A stretch of 31,445 nt of DNA from JAVBPB01 sp031549965 (GTDB lineage: Bacteria > Bacillota > Clostridia > Lachnospirales > Lachnospiraceae), in NCBI GenBank assembly GCA_031549965.1, contig JAVBPB010000078.1, positions 1 through 31,445 on the forward strand, written 5' to 3'. The notes under the pieces were generated by a model, which was given only the letters and a program-made list of their open reading frames with translations, was not told the DNA's origin and made no database searches. Position 1 is the stretch's first letter, and every line of letters starts with the position of its first letter. Shown here piece after piece: positions 24,477 to 31,445 of the stretch. The position numbers and the translations under genes were made by a program.

Positions 24477-24928
24477 TCAACAACATTTATCTTGCTTCTT
24501 ATCATACCCATCCAACAGCTATAAGGAACCGTACCTGATTTTTCAGGAGTAAACTTAACAATGTTGTCACCAGGCTTTAACTCTAGTTCTATACCATATG
24601 CAGGTATGCTAATAGCATTATTACAGCCGTTCAAGTCCTCTTGGCCTGCTTGAATTGTCCATTTTGCAGGAACACCTTTTACGGCTGTAATAGACGGGTA
24701 GCTTCTTGATGTGATTTTGGTTGTTATGTTTTGCACACCATCAGTAACATTGACAGCATCTGAATCTGTTCCATTATCGTGGGCTACTTGAACTTCTGCA
24801 CTTTGTAAGGGATATTTTACAGATTTAACATCCGACAACTTCTTTAATTAATTTTCAATCCTCATTTCACAGCTAGAACAGGTCATACCACTTACACTAA
24901 GGGTTTTGAAAATTGCTTTGCTATCCAT
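24470..24928 (-). pseudogene. Broken HMA-cupredoxin copper-handling gene
   Basis: From ATG 24928, with GGAGAAA upstream, the frame reads a heavy-metal-associated domain with an intact GMTCSSCEMRIEN, then an in-frame TAA (24850-24848), and continues in the same frame with LKKLSDVKSVKY. After about 20 more residues it joins a cupredoxin-like domain (KITSRSYPSITAVKGVPAKW ... YSCWMGMI). In Clostridia, HMA and cupredoxin domains of this type usually flank a SafE/TauE-type membrane domain; that region is absent here. So the gene has both a nonsense codon and, by comparison, an internal deletion. The downstream part could still be made from a TTG at 24838, but without any secretion signal. Confidence 0.75.
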
Positions 24929-24943
24929 AAGTTTCTCCTTATC

Positions 24944-26977
24944 TTATTCATTCAAAATGTTTTCCATTTTTTCTATATCATTGCCGTAAACGGATAAATC
25001 TCCAAAGGTCAAGAAGTCGTTGTCTCGTGTATAAGTCCTTACGTTTGTATACTTGCTTTGATCCAATATACCGTCTTCTGTTGGGGACATCCTGTAAGCG
25101 AATCGTACTTCGCCTAAATTATCAATCATACAAAATAGTATAAAAGCATTTTTCCAACTTGTATGCAAATCCTCTTCCACAACTTCACTATCAGACAACT
25201 TTTTAGTTGCCTCATAGTATAGTGTCACACCATATGGTTCCAAAGTTGTTTGGAGAGAAGTGAATTTCGCAACAAATCCTGTTCTTGGCACAGGTAGTAA
25301 ACTTCCTAATGTGCCTGTGTTTGACCCATCTCCCACATATTTTGACTTATGCTTCATTATTTCTGCCAAATTGTATTTTACAGGTGTTATAGCTGGTGCC
25401 GGCATTGATTTATCATAAAATGGCGAATATACGGCAAATTCCTTTGTTTTTTCATTATAAACAACAATACGGTATTCTGTAGCAGGCAAGGACTCACGCT
25501 CTATCAAAATATAAGCAAAACATTCTTCATCAATTTGAGCAATGGTTGTGCTCAGTGCACCTTCAAAAACATTATAATTCTTATCGAATATACTTCCTTT
25601 AACAAAACTATCATACACATCATAAACAGGTGTTTTTTCCAAACGGTTATTCTTGATATGGTATTTATACATGAAATTATCATATTTGTCGCCGATGTTA
25701 TCAATATAAACCGTTTTGCCGTCTTTGCTTACCTTAATCTCTGTATAGATGGAGCCTTGCATATAATTACTGTCAATTGTAGCCAGATCAAGAGAACGTG
25801 TAAGCTTTTCGTTTTTTATGTCATATACAAACAAGCCAAACATACTGTGAAATATTACCTGTTTATCGGATGCATAGTCTATTTCAGGCATAACAGCCAG
25901 TTCTTTAAATTCCTTAAGTGTTGCCAGATCCACACTTACGGCTAAATTAGCTGAAGCTTTGGCACAGGTATATACTGCTCCGGCAATAACAAAGATAAAT
26001 AAAGCAATTGTAACAGCAACTCTGTATTTGTACTTCTTGCCATGACCCATAATAGAAAGAAGGCGTGTTCTAAGCATTTTCTTTTCTTCACACATAGTTA
26101 CAGATAATGCACCTGTCGGGAGCCTGTTTTCTTGTGCAACTATTAACAGAGTTTCACCATAAGCCTGCTTTTCCTGATTATTAAGTTTTTTGATAACACA
26201 CTCGTCACAGGACAATTCACATGCCCTGTCTATTTCCTTTCTGGTAAAGTAAATGACAGGATTAAACCAGTGCAGTGCATTTGCAAAGAGGGTAAGCCAT
26301 TTTATCACAATATCAAAACGTTTTAAATGAATTAACTCGTGTGCAAAAATATTTTCAAGCTGTGTATTACTGTATTCCCTATCCGGCAATATGAGCTTTG
26401 GGGAGAAGATGCCTAACAGCATAGGGGTGGATGAAACTACACTTTTGTATACTGTGACATTTGCTTTCGGTGAAAGCAGTTTAAATATTGCTATATCAGT
26501 ATCCGTTACGGTTTTGCAAGACTTTAAGATAAATCTTTTGAAACGGAAATAACCAAAAAGATGGATGCAAAGAAATATCAGGGTACCCAAAATCCATAGC
26601 AACGGAATCATAAAGGCTGTCAATCTAGTTAGAATTGGAAAACTCATTGCTTTATTGATTTCATCAGTATTATGTTTTGTTATCTCTGAGGCATAAGACA
26701 CACTGTCCGTTTCTTCTTCGGCAGTAATAATGTATTTTCGCACAATATCATGAATTGTAATTGGCTGTGAAATATAAGGCATTGCTTCAGGTTTATTGCC
26801 ATTAGGCATTTCAAATGAAATCGGTATAAGCAAAAGCAGCAATACAACCGCCCACATATAGTATTGAATGGTTTTGCTAATCTTACCTTTTATAAAAGGC
26901 TTAAATAGAAAAAGCAGTATGGCAATTAATGAGCCTGACAAAGACATCGTAAGGATTGTTCTAAACAATTCAGTCAT
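24944..26977 (-). CDS. BlaR1-like M56 metallopeptidase sensor with a non-PBP sensor domain
   Basis: 677 residues from ATG 26977, overlapping the blaI-like stop by 8 nt. N-terminal helices (about 12-30, 40-57, 115-143) enclose an M56 zinc protease with HELIH (213-217) and a downstream EIDRACELSCDECV. A final helix lies near 315-338. The extracellular part (about 345-677) is not a penicillin-binding domain: no SxxK/KTG set is seen. It has beta-rich repeats such as FGLFVYDIKNEKL and YRIVVYNEKTKEF, suggestive of a propeller-like fold. On signal binding, M56 sensors lead to cleavage of the BlaI partner. The signal is therefore probably not a beta-lactam. Confidence 0.88.
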   Translation of the reverse strand: MTELFRTILTMSLSGSLIAILLFLFKPFIKGKISKTIQYYMWAVVLLLLLIPISFEMPNGNKPEAMPYISQPITIHDIVRKYIITAEEETDSVSYASEITKHNTDEINKAMSFPILTRLTAFMIPLLWILGTLIFLCIHLFGYFRFKRFILKSCKTVTDTDIAIFKLLSPKANVTVYKSVVSSTPMLLGIFSPKLILPDREYSNTQLENIFAHELIHLKRFDIVIKWLTLFANALHWFNPVIYFTRKEIDRACELSCDECVIKKLNNQEKQAYGETLLIVAQENRLPTGALSVTMCEEKKMLRTRLLSIMGHGKKYKYRVAVTIALFIFVIAGAVYTCAKASANLAVSVDLATLKEFKELAVMPEIDYASDKQVIFHSMFGLFVYDIKNEKLTRSLDLATIDSNYMQGSIYTEIKVSKDGKTVYIDNIGDKYDNFMYKYHIKNNRLEKTPVYDVYDSFVKGSIFDKNYNVFEGALSTTIAQIDEECFAYILIERESLPATEYRIVVYNEKTKEFAVYSPFYDKSMPAPAITPVKYNLAEIMKHKSKYVGDGSNTGTLGSLLPVPRTGFVAKFTSLQTTLEPYGVTLYYEATKKLSDSEVVEEDLHTSWKNAFILFCMIDNLGEVRFAYRMSPTEDGILDQSKYTNVRTYTRDNDFLTFGDLSVYGNDIEKMENILNE

Positions 26978-27362
26978 TTTCCACACCTTCGCTTTCTATG
27001 TGAAACATTGCCCTAAGTTCTTCGATATCATCTTTCTTTAGCTTGTTTCCAGAAAAAAGGGCCGCAACAAGAGTTTTAGCACTTCCTCTATATACTTTGT
27101 CAATGAAAACTTGTGTAGAGTAATCGTTGTATTGTTTTTCTGTGACAAGGGGACGATAATAGAAAACATCTCTCTTTTCAACAGAAACAGCACCTTTTTC
27201 GCAAAGCCTTCGCAAAAGGGTTTTAATTGTTGAACTGTCCCATTGGCTTGTTTCTTCAATAGATTTGCGGATAATGGTCATGGGTAAAGCCTCTTCATAC
27301 GCCCAAAGAACCTGCATAACACTTAATTCAGAATCGGATATTTTGGAAATTATATTATTCAT
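26970..27362 (-). CDS. BlaI/MecI/CopY-family repressor
   Basis: 130 residues from ATG 27362, with AAGGAG 8 nt before it; an ATG at 27389 lies inside the leader and has no such site. The winged-helix N-terminus is typical: ISDSELSVMQVLWAYEEALPM, then SSTIKTLLRRLCEKGAVSVEK, RDVFYYRPLV. The C-terminal helix is the dimerisation and cleavage region. It is the first gene of the operon with the M56 sensor. A perfect inverted repeat covers its promoter, so autorepression is nearly certain. Which other genes it controls is not visible here. Confidence 0.92.
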   Translation of the reverse strand: MNNIISKISDSELSVMQVLWAYEEALPMTIIRKSIEETSQWDSSTIKTLLRRLCEKGAVSVEKRDVFYYRPLVTEKQYNDYSTQVFIDKVYRGSAKTLVAALFSGNKLKKDDIEELRAMFHIESEGVEND

Positions 27363-27397
27363 AACGTGCACTCCTTGTAGTTTACTCATGTAACCTT

Positions 27398-27432
27398 AAT
27401 ATTAGTTTACACTTGTAAACTAATATTGTCAA
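27398..27432 (-). promoter_or_regulatory. BlaI-type operator over the blaI-blaR promoter
   Basis: AATATTAGTTTACA (27398-27411) and TGTAAACTAATATT (27414-27427) are exact 14-bp arms around CT, with the TACA-N2-TGTA core of BlaI/MecI sites. On the minus strand TTGACA (27432-27427), 17 bp, TAAACT (27409-27404) is the promoter, so the palindrome fills the spacer and the -10. A weaker copy, GTTTACTCATGTAAC, lies at 27380-27394 between the promoter and the start. Confidence 0.85.
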
Positions 27433-27545
27433 GAAGAATTTTATTTGAGCACCTTTCTATATTTCTTATTTTTATAAACCGTAAAATTCTTTCCCAAAGG
27501 TTACAGTTCGGCCTTTGCATAATTACGTAAATAAATTGAAAATTG

Positions 27546-27574
27546 TTGATTTTTCAAGATGGATATGCTATTCT
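27546..27574 (+). promoter_or_regulatory. Promoter of the zinc-ribbon/VOC operon
   Basis: TTGATT (27546-27551), 17 bp ending in TGC (extended -10), TATTCT (27569-27574). It lies 61 nt before the start codon at 27636. The rest of 27433-27635 shows nothing else. Confidence 0.5.
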
Positions 27575-27635
27575 TAGCACATGAGTAGCTAAATAAACTT
27601 GATAATTTATATTTTAATAAAAGGAGAGTATTGTT

Positions 27636-27908
27636 ATGGAAAACTCAAAAAATTGCAATGGTAATAAAGTCTGCCAAAGCTGTGCAATGCCACTTAATAA
27701 TCCCGAAGACTTTGGAACTGAAGCTGACGGCAGCAAAAGCAAAGAATATTGTGGCTTTTGCTACAAAGATGGCAAGTTTACTATGGAATGTTCAATGGAT
27801 GAGTTAATTGAATATTGCGTTCCGCTTTGTAAGGACTATTTTGGTGGTGAAGATGGGGCCAGAAAGATGATGCAGGATGTTTTCCCAACTTTAAAAAGAT
27901 GGTCATAA
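27636..27908 (+). CDS. Small zinc-ribbon protein
   Basis: A 90-residue protein with AAAGGAGAG upstream. The core CQSCAMPL (14-21) and CGFCYKDGKF (about 40-49) give a four-cysteine zinc ribbon of the Zn_ribbon_2 (PF12674) type, which in Firmicutes occurs alone or attached to AraC-type regulators. The C-terminus, DELIEYCVPLCKDYFG, matches the family's helical tail. Its function is not established. It is 26 nt before the VOC gene and probably co-transcribed with it. Confidence 0.85.
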   Translation: MENSKNCNGNKVCQSCAMPLNNPEDFGTEADGSKSKEYCGFCYKDGKFTMECSMDELIEYCVPLCKDYFGGEDGARKMMQDVFPTLKRWS

Positions 27909-27934
27909 AATAATTTAATTTAGGAGGATCAGAA

Positions 27935-28333
27935 ATGTCAGTAAACGCATTTGTAAATTTCAAAGGGAATTGCCGTGAGGCTGTAGCGTTCTATGCTAAT
28001 GTATTTGAACTGCCTGCACCTGTAATTTCAACATTTGGTGAATACCATGCTGAGATGAATGAGGAAGAAAAGAACTATGTTATGTACACACAACTTGAAA
28101 TTGCAGGGTCTATGGTGCAGTTCTCCGACTCGCCCTCTGTAATGTCGCTTAACATAGGAAATAACGTAAGCCTTTCTGTCCAGACAAACGATCAAGATTT
28201 ACTTAAAAAATGGTATCCTGCTTTAAGCGAGGGCGGAGTTATTCATATGCCTTTACAGGAGACTGTATGGAGTAAATGCTATGCTTCTTTTGTTGATAAG
28301 TTTGGAGTATGCTGGCAATTTAATCAATATTGA
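27935..28333 (+). CDS. VOC-superfamily PhnB-like protein
   Basis: A 132-residue protein with GGAGG upstream. It has the paired beta-alpha-beta-beta-beta modules of the vicinal-oxygen-chelate fold: FVNFKGNCREAVAFYANVF at the start and WSKCYASFVDKFGVCWQFN at the end, as in the PhnB/3-demethylubiquinone-methyltransferase-like group. Members include glyoxalases, dioxygenases and antibiotic-binding proteins; none of these activities can be assigned. It is the last gene of the plus-strand pair before a strong bidirectional terminator. Confidence 0.88.
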   Translation: MSVNAFVNFKGNCREAVAFYANVFELPAPVISTFGEYHAEMNEEEKNYVMYTQLEIAGSMVQFSDSPSVMSLNIGNNVSLSVQTNDQDLLKKWYPALSEGGVIHMPLQETVWSKCYASFVDKFGVCWQFNQY

Positions 28334-28394
28334 TTAATTAAAAGAGGACGATTATTTCTCACCAGATTATTTTAGCTATGTTTTCAACAAAATT

Positions 28395-28436
28395 AAAAAT
28401 AAGCCGCTATTCAAATTTGAATGACGGCTTATTTTT
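28395..28436. terminator. Bidirectional terminator between VOC gene and DrrAB exporter
   Basis: AAAAATAAGCCG (28395-28406) and CGGCTTATTTTT (28425-28436) pair, with an inner ATTCAA/TTGAAT stem. An A-run on one side and a T-run on the other give U-tracts in both directions. It sits between convergent genes. Confidence 0.85.
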
Positions 28437-28464
28437 TAATTTGGCAAATAGGCTTGGTAAATGT

Positions 28465-29226
28465 TCAATTTAATGCTTTGCGATTATATGCCCGCATTGC
28501 GAAGAAGTATGCAACAACCATAATTGCTAAACACCATGCAATTGCTAACCATATATCATTGCCAACTGGTTGATTTTCTAACAACGCCCTGATTGTATTA
28601 ACAATGCAAGTTACTGGTTGATTATCTGCAAAGACACGGACAGCCGCTGGCATAGTACTTGTAGGAACAAAAGCTGAACTGAGAAAAGGTAAAAATAATA
28701 AAGGGTATGAAAATGCAGAGGCACCTTCCACTGTTTTTGCTGTGATTCCGGGAATTACAGCAATCCATGTTAACGCAAGGGTGTAAAGAACAAGTATTCC
28801 CACAACTGCAAGCCAATCAAGTATTCCTGCACTTGAACTAAAGCCCATAATAAGTGCGACTGCAAAAATAACAACAAGAGTAATCAGGTTGGAAAAAAGT
28901 GAGGTCAATACATGGCTCCACAAAACAGAGGATCGGCCGATAGGCATAGAGTTAAAACGTGAAAAAAGTCCCTTTTGCATATCCAAAAACAACCGATAAG
29001 CAGTATATGCTATGCCACTAGCAATAGCCATCAGTAATATTCCCGGTAATTGGTAATTCACGTAGTTTACATCAACACCCAAACTAGTTTTTACTGCACC
29101 ACCAAATACGTAGACAAACATTAACATAATTGCGATTGGCATTATGGCAACAGTTATTATCGTATCTGGGCTTCGCAGAATGTGTTTCATTAATCGTCCG
29201 GTTAATACCAAAGTATCGTTTTTCAT
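28465..29226 (-). CDS. DrrB-type ABC-2 exporter permease
   Basis: A 253-residue protein with six hydrophobic segments. It shows features of daunorubicin-resistance DrrB permeases: RSPDTIITVAIMPIAIMLMF near the N-terminus, and FLPFLSSAFVPTSTMP ... FADNQPVTCIVNTIRALL in the second half. It overlaps the ATPase gene by 4 nt and probably forms a homodimer with it. The substrate is likely a hydrophobic drug-like compound; this is by family only. Confidence 0.9.
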   Translation of the reverse strand: MKNDTLVLTGRLMKHILRSPDTIITVAIMPIAIMLMFVYVFGGAVKTSLGVDVNYVNYQLPGILLMAIASGIAYTAYRLFLDMQKGLFSRFNSMPIGRSSVLWSHVLTSLFSNLITLVVIFAVALIMGFSSSAGILDWLAVVGILVLYTLALTWIAVIPGITAKTVEGASAFSYPLLFLPFLSSAFVPTSTMPAAVRVFADNQPVTCIVNTIRALLENQPVGNDIWLAIAWCLAIMVVAYFFAMRAYNRKALN

Positions 29227-29999
29227 TTTTTTATACCTCCTTTGCCAATTATATGCAAAAATATTTCTTCCAGTGTTGGTTGCTTTTCAACATATTCCTT
29301 TTTAGTTGGTGGGAATAATTTTGTAAGTTCTTCAAGTGTTCCATTAGCAATAATGATACCCTCATGTAAAATGGCGATTCTGTTTGCAAGCTGTTCTGCT
29401 TCATCTAAGTATTGTGTGGTTAATAAAATTGTCACTCCGCTTTTCGCAAGCTCTTTTATAGTTTTCCAAACCTCAATGCGGCTCTCTGGATCAAGTCCTG
29501 TGGTTGGTTCGTCAAGATAAATAACGGCAGGAGTTCCAACAAGGCTCATTGCAATGTCAAGCCTGCGCTTCATACCTCCAGAATAGGTACCTGCTCGTTT
29601 GTTTGCAGCTTCGGTAAGACCAAATCGCTCAAGCAGATTGTCTGCTAGTTCTGTTGGATTTGGAACACTGCGAAGATTTGCAATCAAAATAAGATTTTCA
29701 CGTCCGGTCAGTATTTCATCTACTGCAGCAAACTGTCCGGTTAAACTTATTGATTTACGCACTTTATTCGGTTCTCTTTTAACATCGAACCCATTTACAA
29801 TAGCAGTTCCGCTGTCTGCTGACATTAGTGTCGAGAGAATATTTATTATTGTAGTCTTTCCTGCTCCGTTAGAGCCGAGAAGTGCAAATATCTCTCCACG
29901 ATTAACTTCAAAATTGACGCCTTTTAGGACATCAAGCTTTTCGTTTTTCCCTCCTTTAAACGATTTACGCAAATCTTTAATTTCAATTGCTCTATCCAT
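29223..29999 (-). CDS. DrrA-type ABC exporter ATPase
   Basis: A 258-residue protein with Walker A GSNGAGKT (42-49), signature SGGMKRRLDIA (140-150), Walker B AVIYLDEP (158-165) and switch TTQYLDEAEQL, where Gln replaces the usual His as in DrrA-type ATPases. It is the first gene of the two-gene exporter and has its own promoter. Its C-terminus is shorter than that of full DrrA proteins (about 310-330). Confidence 0.92.
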   Translation of the reverse strand: MDRAIEIKDLRKSFKGGKNEKLDVLKGVNFEVNRGEIFALLGSNGAGKTTIINILSTLMSADSGTAIVNGFDVKREPNKVRKSISLTGQFAAVDEILTGRENLILIANLRSVPNPTELADNLLERFGLTEAANKRAGTYSGGMKRRLDIAMSLVGTPAVIYLDEPTTGLDPESRIEVWKTIKELAKSGVTILLTTQYLDEAEQLANRIAILHEGIIIANGTLEELTKLFPPTKKEYVEKQPTLEEIFLHIIGKGGIKK

Positions 30000-30056
30000 A
30001 ACAATTACCCTTTCTATTCTGTATTACTTATATTCTGTGTGACTTAATACCAGTAT

Positions 30057-30085
30057 ATAGTATCACGAAATAGTAGGTGTGTCAA
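30057..30085 (-). promoter_or_regulatory. Promoter of the DrrAB-type exporter
   Basis: TTGACA (30085-30080), 17 bp, TACTAT (30062-30057), 58 nt before the ATPase start. No clear operator beside it. Confidence 0.65.
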
Positions 30086-30119
30086 GTGGGAAGACAATAA
30101 TATTTTCAACTTAGGATTA

Positions 30120-30296
30120 GTCTACACGAATACAGTATTGGTAGTCTGGTATGTGCATAATTTTGTCATCTAGTATTTCATTCCCCAAATACTGAAAACT
30201 TCTATCCTCTGCAAACCGAACTGTCAATTCATAGGATAAGAATATGGTCCAAATTTCCATTTATCGAATTTAAAATATTCTTCTTCCATAAAATAA
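30120..30296 (-). other. Decayed coding DNA, several short frames
   Basis: The stretch 30086-30805 has no intact gene. On the minus strand one frame (about 30334-30224) reads LRLQKTGYFINYF and FKFDKWKFGPYSYPMN before a stop, resembling the LQKxxYF...KxGPYS pattern of YwgA/DarG-tail-like domains. Another frame (about 30266-30123) reads YELTVRFAEDRSFQYLG and ends IPDYQYCIRVD. These overlap in different frames and are at best remnants. The stretch 30456-30700 shows nothing clear. Confidence 0.25.
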
Positions 30297-30455
30297 TTAA
30301 TAAAATATCCAGTCTTTTGTAATCTTAAAGAAGTATGCAATTCGAAATGGGCAAATTGGAATTTCTGAGAGTCTCTTCATTTTTTCAGGCATTTTCAGAC
30401 TGGCATCGACACCTTGATTAAAATCGACATACCGAGCCTTTGCTTTATTATTGTA
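30297..30455 (-). pseudogene. Radical-SAM-like gene fragment
   Basis: A start-less frame of about 53 codons reads KARYVDFNQGVDASLKMPEK, then MKRLSEIPICPFRIAYFFK. This resembles an internal segment (RYVDFNQGxDARL...EKMxxLxEIPIRPLRIAFD) of a radical-SAM protein family of Clostridia. The AdoMet cysteine motif and both ends are missing. The similarity is recalled from the pattern and not from a search. Confidence 0.35.
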
Positions 30456-30805
30456 TCAATTCTATTAATATATTACTATTTTAATTGTACTACATATATA
30501 ACTATTTTTCTACAAAACATTTCCAATTAATATGTAATTCCTCGTTTCCAACCCACAGTTCATCAGAATTGACAAAACTGGAGAGAAGTACATGTAATCC
30601 CGTTCTGAATATTTCAGTTTCTTACCTGTTTGGTAGTGTATAATATCGTATTGCTTTATTTTTATATTAAATATTAAAGATCACATTAAATACAACAAAG
30701 ATATTGCTATAAAATGTTTATTGATTTAGACTTTACAAAAGAGGACAAGAAAAGCGAGGAGCAAAAACATTTATTCAGATATGATGTATATAAGGAGGAA
30801 CTAAT

Positions 30806-31318
30806 ATGGAATGGTTAACGAACTTAAACAATGCATTTGAATATGGGTATTCTTCCACAACATCTTTTAACAGCGCGTTTCAAAGTGTTCACGGCATTAC
30901 CCCTACCGTTGCTAAAAACACAGGAAGTATATTAAATGCTTACCCACCAATTAAATTTTCTGTTGAAGTCACAGAAGGAAATGATATGTCATATCACATT
31001 GAACAAAAGGAAGCAATGCGTATTGTAGGTATTCGCAAACCTTTGGTTGAGGATATGGAGAAAAATCGTAGAAATGTTCCAGAGTTTTGGAGTCAAACAT
31101 TAGAGGGATCTGAGTTTTTACAAATATGCGGTCTTTCCACATTAGAGCCAAAAGGAATTTTAGGAGTTACTATTTATCAAAATCCTCAGAACATTTTCTA
31201 TTACATTGTTGCTACCAATTCTTATGTTCCTATGGGTATGTATGAATATGAAATCCCTGCGGCAACATGAGTAGTCTTTGAAAATGATGGACGATACAAA
31301 GAGAGTAAACCTACTTGA
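30806..31318 (+). pseudogene. AraC/GyrI-type regulator with internal deletion and nonsense codon
   Basis: A strong AAGGAGG site precedes ATG 30806. The protein begins MEWLTNLNNA, the normal start of AraC-GyrI regulators, but jumps at once to FEYGYSSTTSFNSAFQSVHGI, the second HTH motif. About 75 residues holding the first HTH are missing, without loss of frame. A GyrI-like effector domain follows (YHIEQKEAMRIVGIRKPL ... YEYEIPAAT). The TGA at 31268 stands where the family has Trp (AATW), and the same frame continues VVFENDGRYKES before stopping at 31318; the rest of the domain is absent. The open part (154 codons to 31270) may still be translated but should not bind DNA normally. Confidence 0.75.
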
Positions 31319-31372
31319 TTTTTTACCCCATCTGTATCATACTGAAAGAAAACAAAGATGGGAGGCATTACC

Positions 31373-31445
31373 ATGGATCCAAAACTACTAGGGGAACTCA
31401 GGCAAAACTATATCAATAATCCTCCTGAAGGAATGACTGCTAAGC
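31373..31445 (+). CDS. Start of an unidentified gene running off the right edge
   Basis: The ATG at 31373 has GGGAGG 7 nt upstream and opens MDPKLLGELRQNYINNPPEG followed by MTAK, continuing past the window. I do not recognise it with confidence. A 7-bp inverted repeat, CCCATCT (31327-31333) and AGATGGG (31356-31362), overlaps the ribosome binding site and could limit its use. Confidence 0.55.
   Translation, partial: MDPKLLGELRQNYINNPPEGMTAK

Noticed and set aside
30045..30062. TAATACCAGTATATAGTAT before the DrrAB-type promoter, similar to an AgrA half-site
   Set aside because: Only one ACCAGT half, no second repeat at 21 bp, and position downstream of the -35 box does not suit an activator.
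30714..30819. 34-codon plus-strand frame (MFIDLDFTKEDKK...) overlapping the AraC remnant start
   Set aside because: No ribosome binding site before its ATG and it overlaps the strong site used by the AraC frame.

Overview
The window is AT-rich DNA with Gram-positive style ribosome binding sites. Its gene families (AgrBDCA-type quorum sensing, EFR1 ferredoxin, BlaI/BlaR1, HxlR, zinc-ribbon and VOC small proteins) point to a Firmicute of class Clostridia, probably Lachnospiraceae or a close relative. That placement is an inference from gene content and composition. No rRNA, tRNA or CRISPR array was seen. The region looks like accessory chromosome: several small regulatory or defence modules lie next to broken genes.

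Layout. (1) 1-1870: a 5' scrap of an rrf2 regulator gene, then a two-gene toxin-antitoxin module (MqsR-like toxin plus an antitoxin with MqsA-type zinc finger/HTH and a Panacea/SocA domain). (2) 2237-10112, minus strand: a complete agr-type quorum-sensing locus in the order agrA, agrC, agrB, agrD. It is followed by a 1375-residue secreted protein (two cellulose-binding-like domains, calcium-binding TSP3 repeats, a VWA domain and a class-3 lipase domain) and a small four-helix membrane protein. agrD (6999-7154) is a short gene that is easily missed; its predicted thiolactone ring is CIWLS. Two pairs of direct repeats with an exact 21-bp period lie at nearly the same distance upstream of the predicted agrC and agrB promoters. 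They match the LytTR/VirR-box pattern and tie the lipase protein to the quorum circuit. (3) 10489-13844: a metal-binding-fold protein without its CxxC, then an operon of a 24-codon leader ORF, an SLC13/ArsB-type permease and two paralogous PF10127 (RlaP-type) nucleotidyltransferases. (4) 14074-15239: an acetyl-esterase-like hydrolase and a roughly 130-bp near-perfect palindromic element. (5) 15329-19906: DsbA-like and HD-domain genes, then an AAA ATPase/subtilisin pair that matches the IetAS anti-phage/plasmid-stability module, with its own promoter and direct-repeat operator. (6) 20092-24476: a three-gene ABC exporter, an EFR1 flavodoxin-ferredoxin, and a divergent HxlR regulator/SDR pair with overlapping promoters. 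(7) 24470-27432: a broken HMA-cupredoxin gene and a BlaI/BlaR1 pair with a perfect 14-bp inverted repeat on its promoter. (8) 27636-29999: zinc-ribbon and VOC proteins, then a DrrAB-type exporter. (9) 30000-31445: decayed fragments (radical-SAM-like; an AraC/GyrI regulator missing its first HTH) and the start of a gene running off the right edge.

How the parts work together. The best candidate for an undescribed system is the agr-controlled VWA-lipase cassette at 2237-7830. A cyclic peptide made by AgrB from AgrD would be sensed by AgrC, and AgrA would bind the 21-bp-period repeats to induce both agrC and agrBD-lipase. The secreted lipase would then be the density-dependent effector, with the downstream membrane protein as a possible partner or self-protection factor. 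The MqsR-Panacea and IetAS modules are recognised conflict systems flanking this locus.
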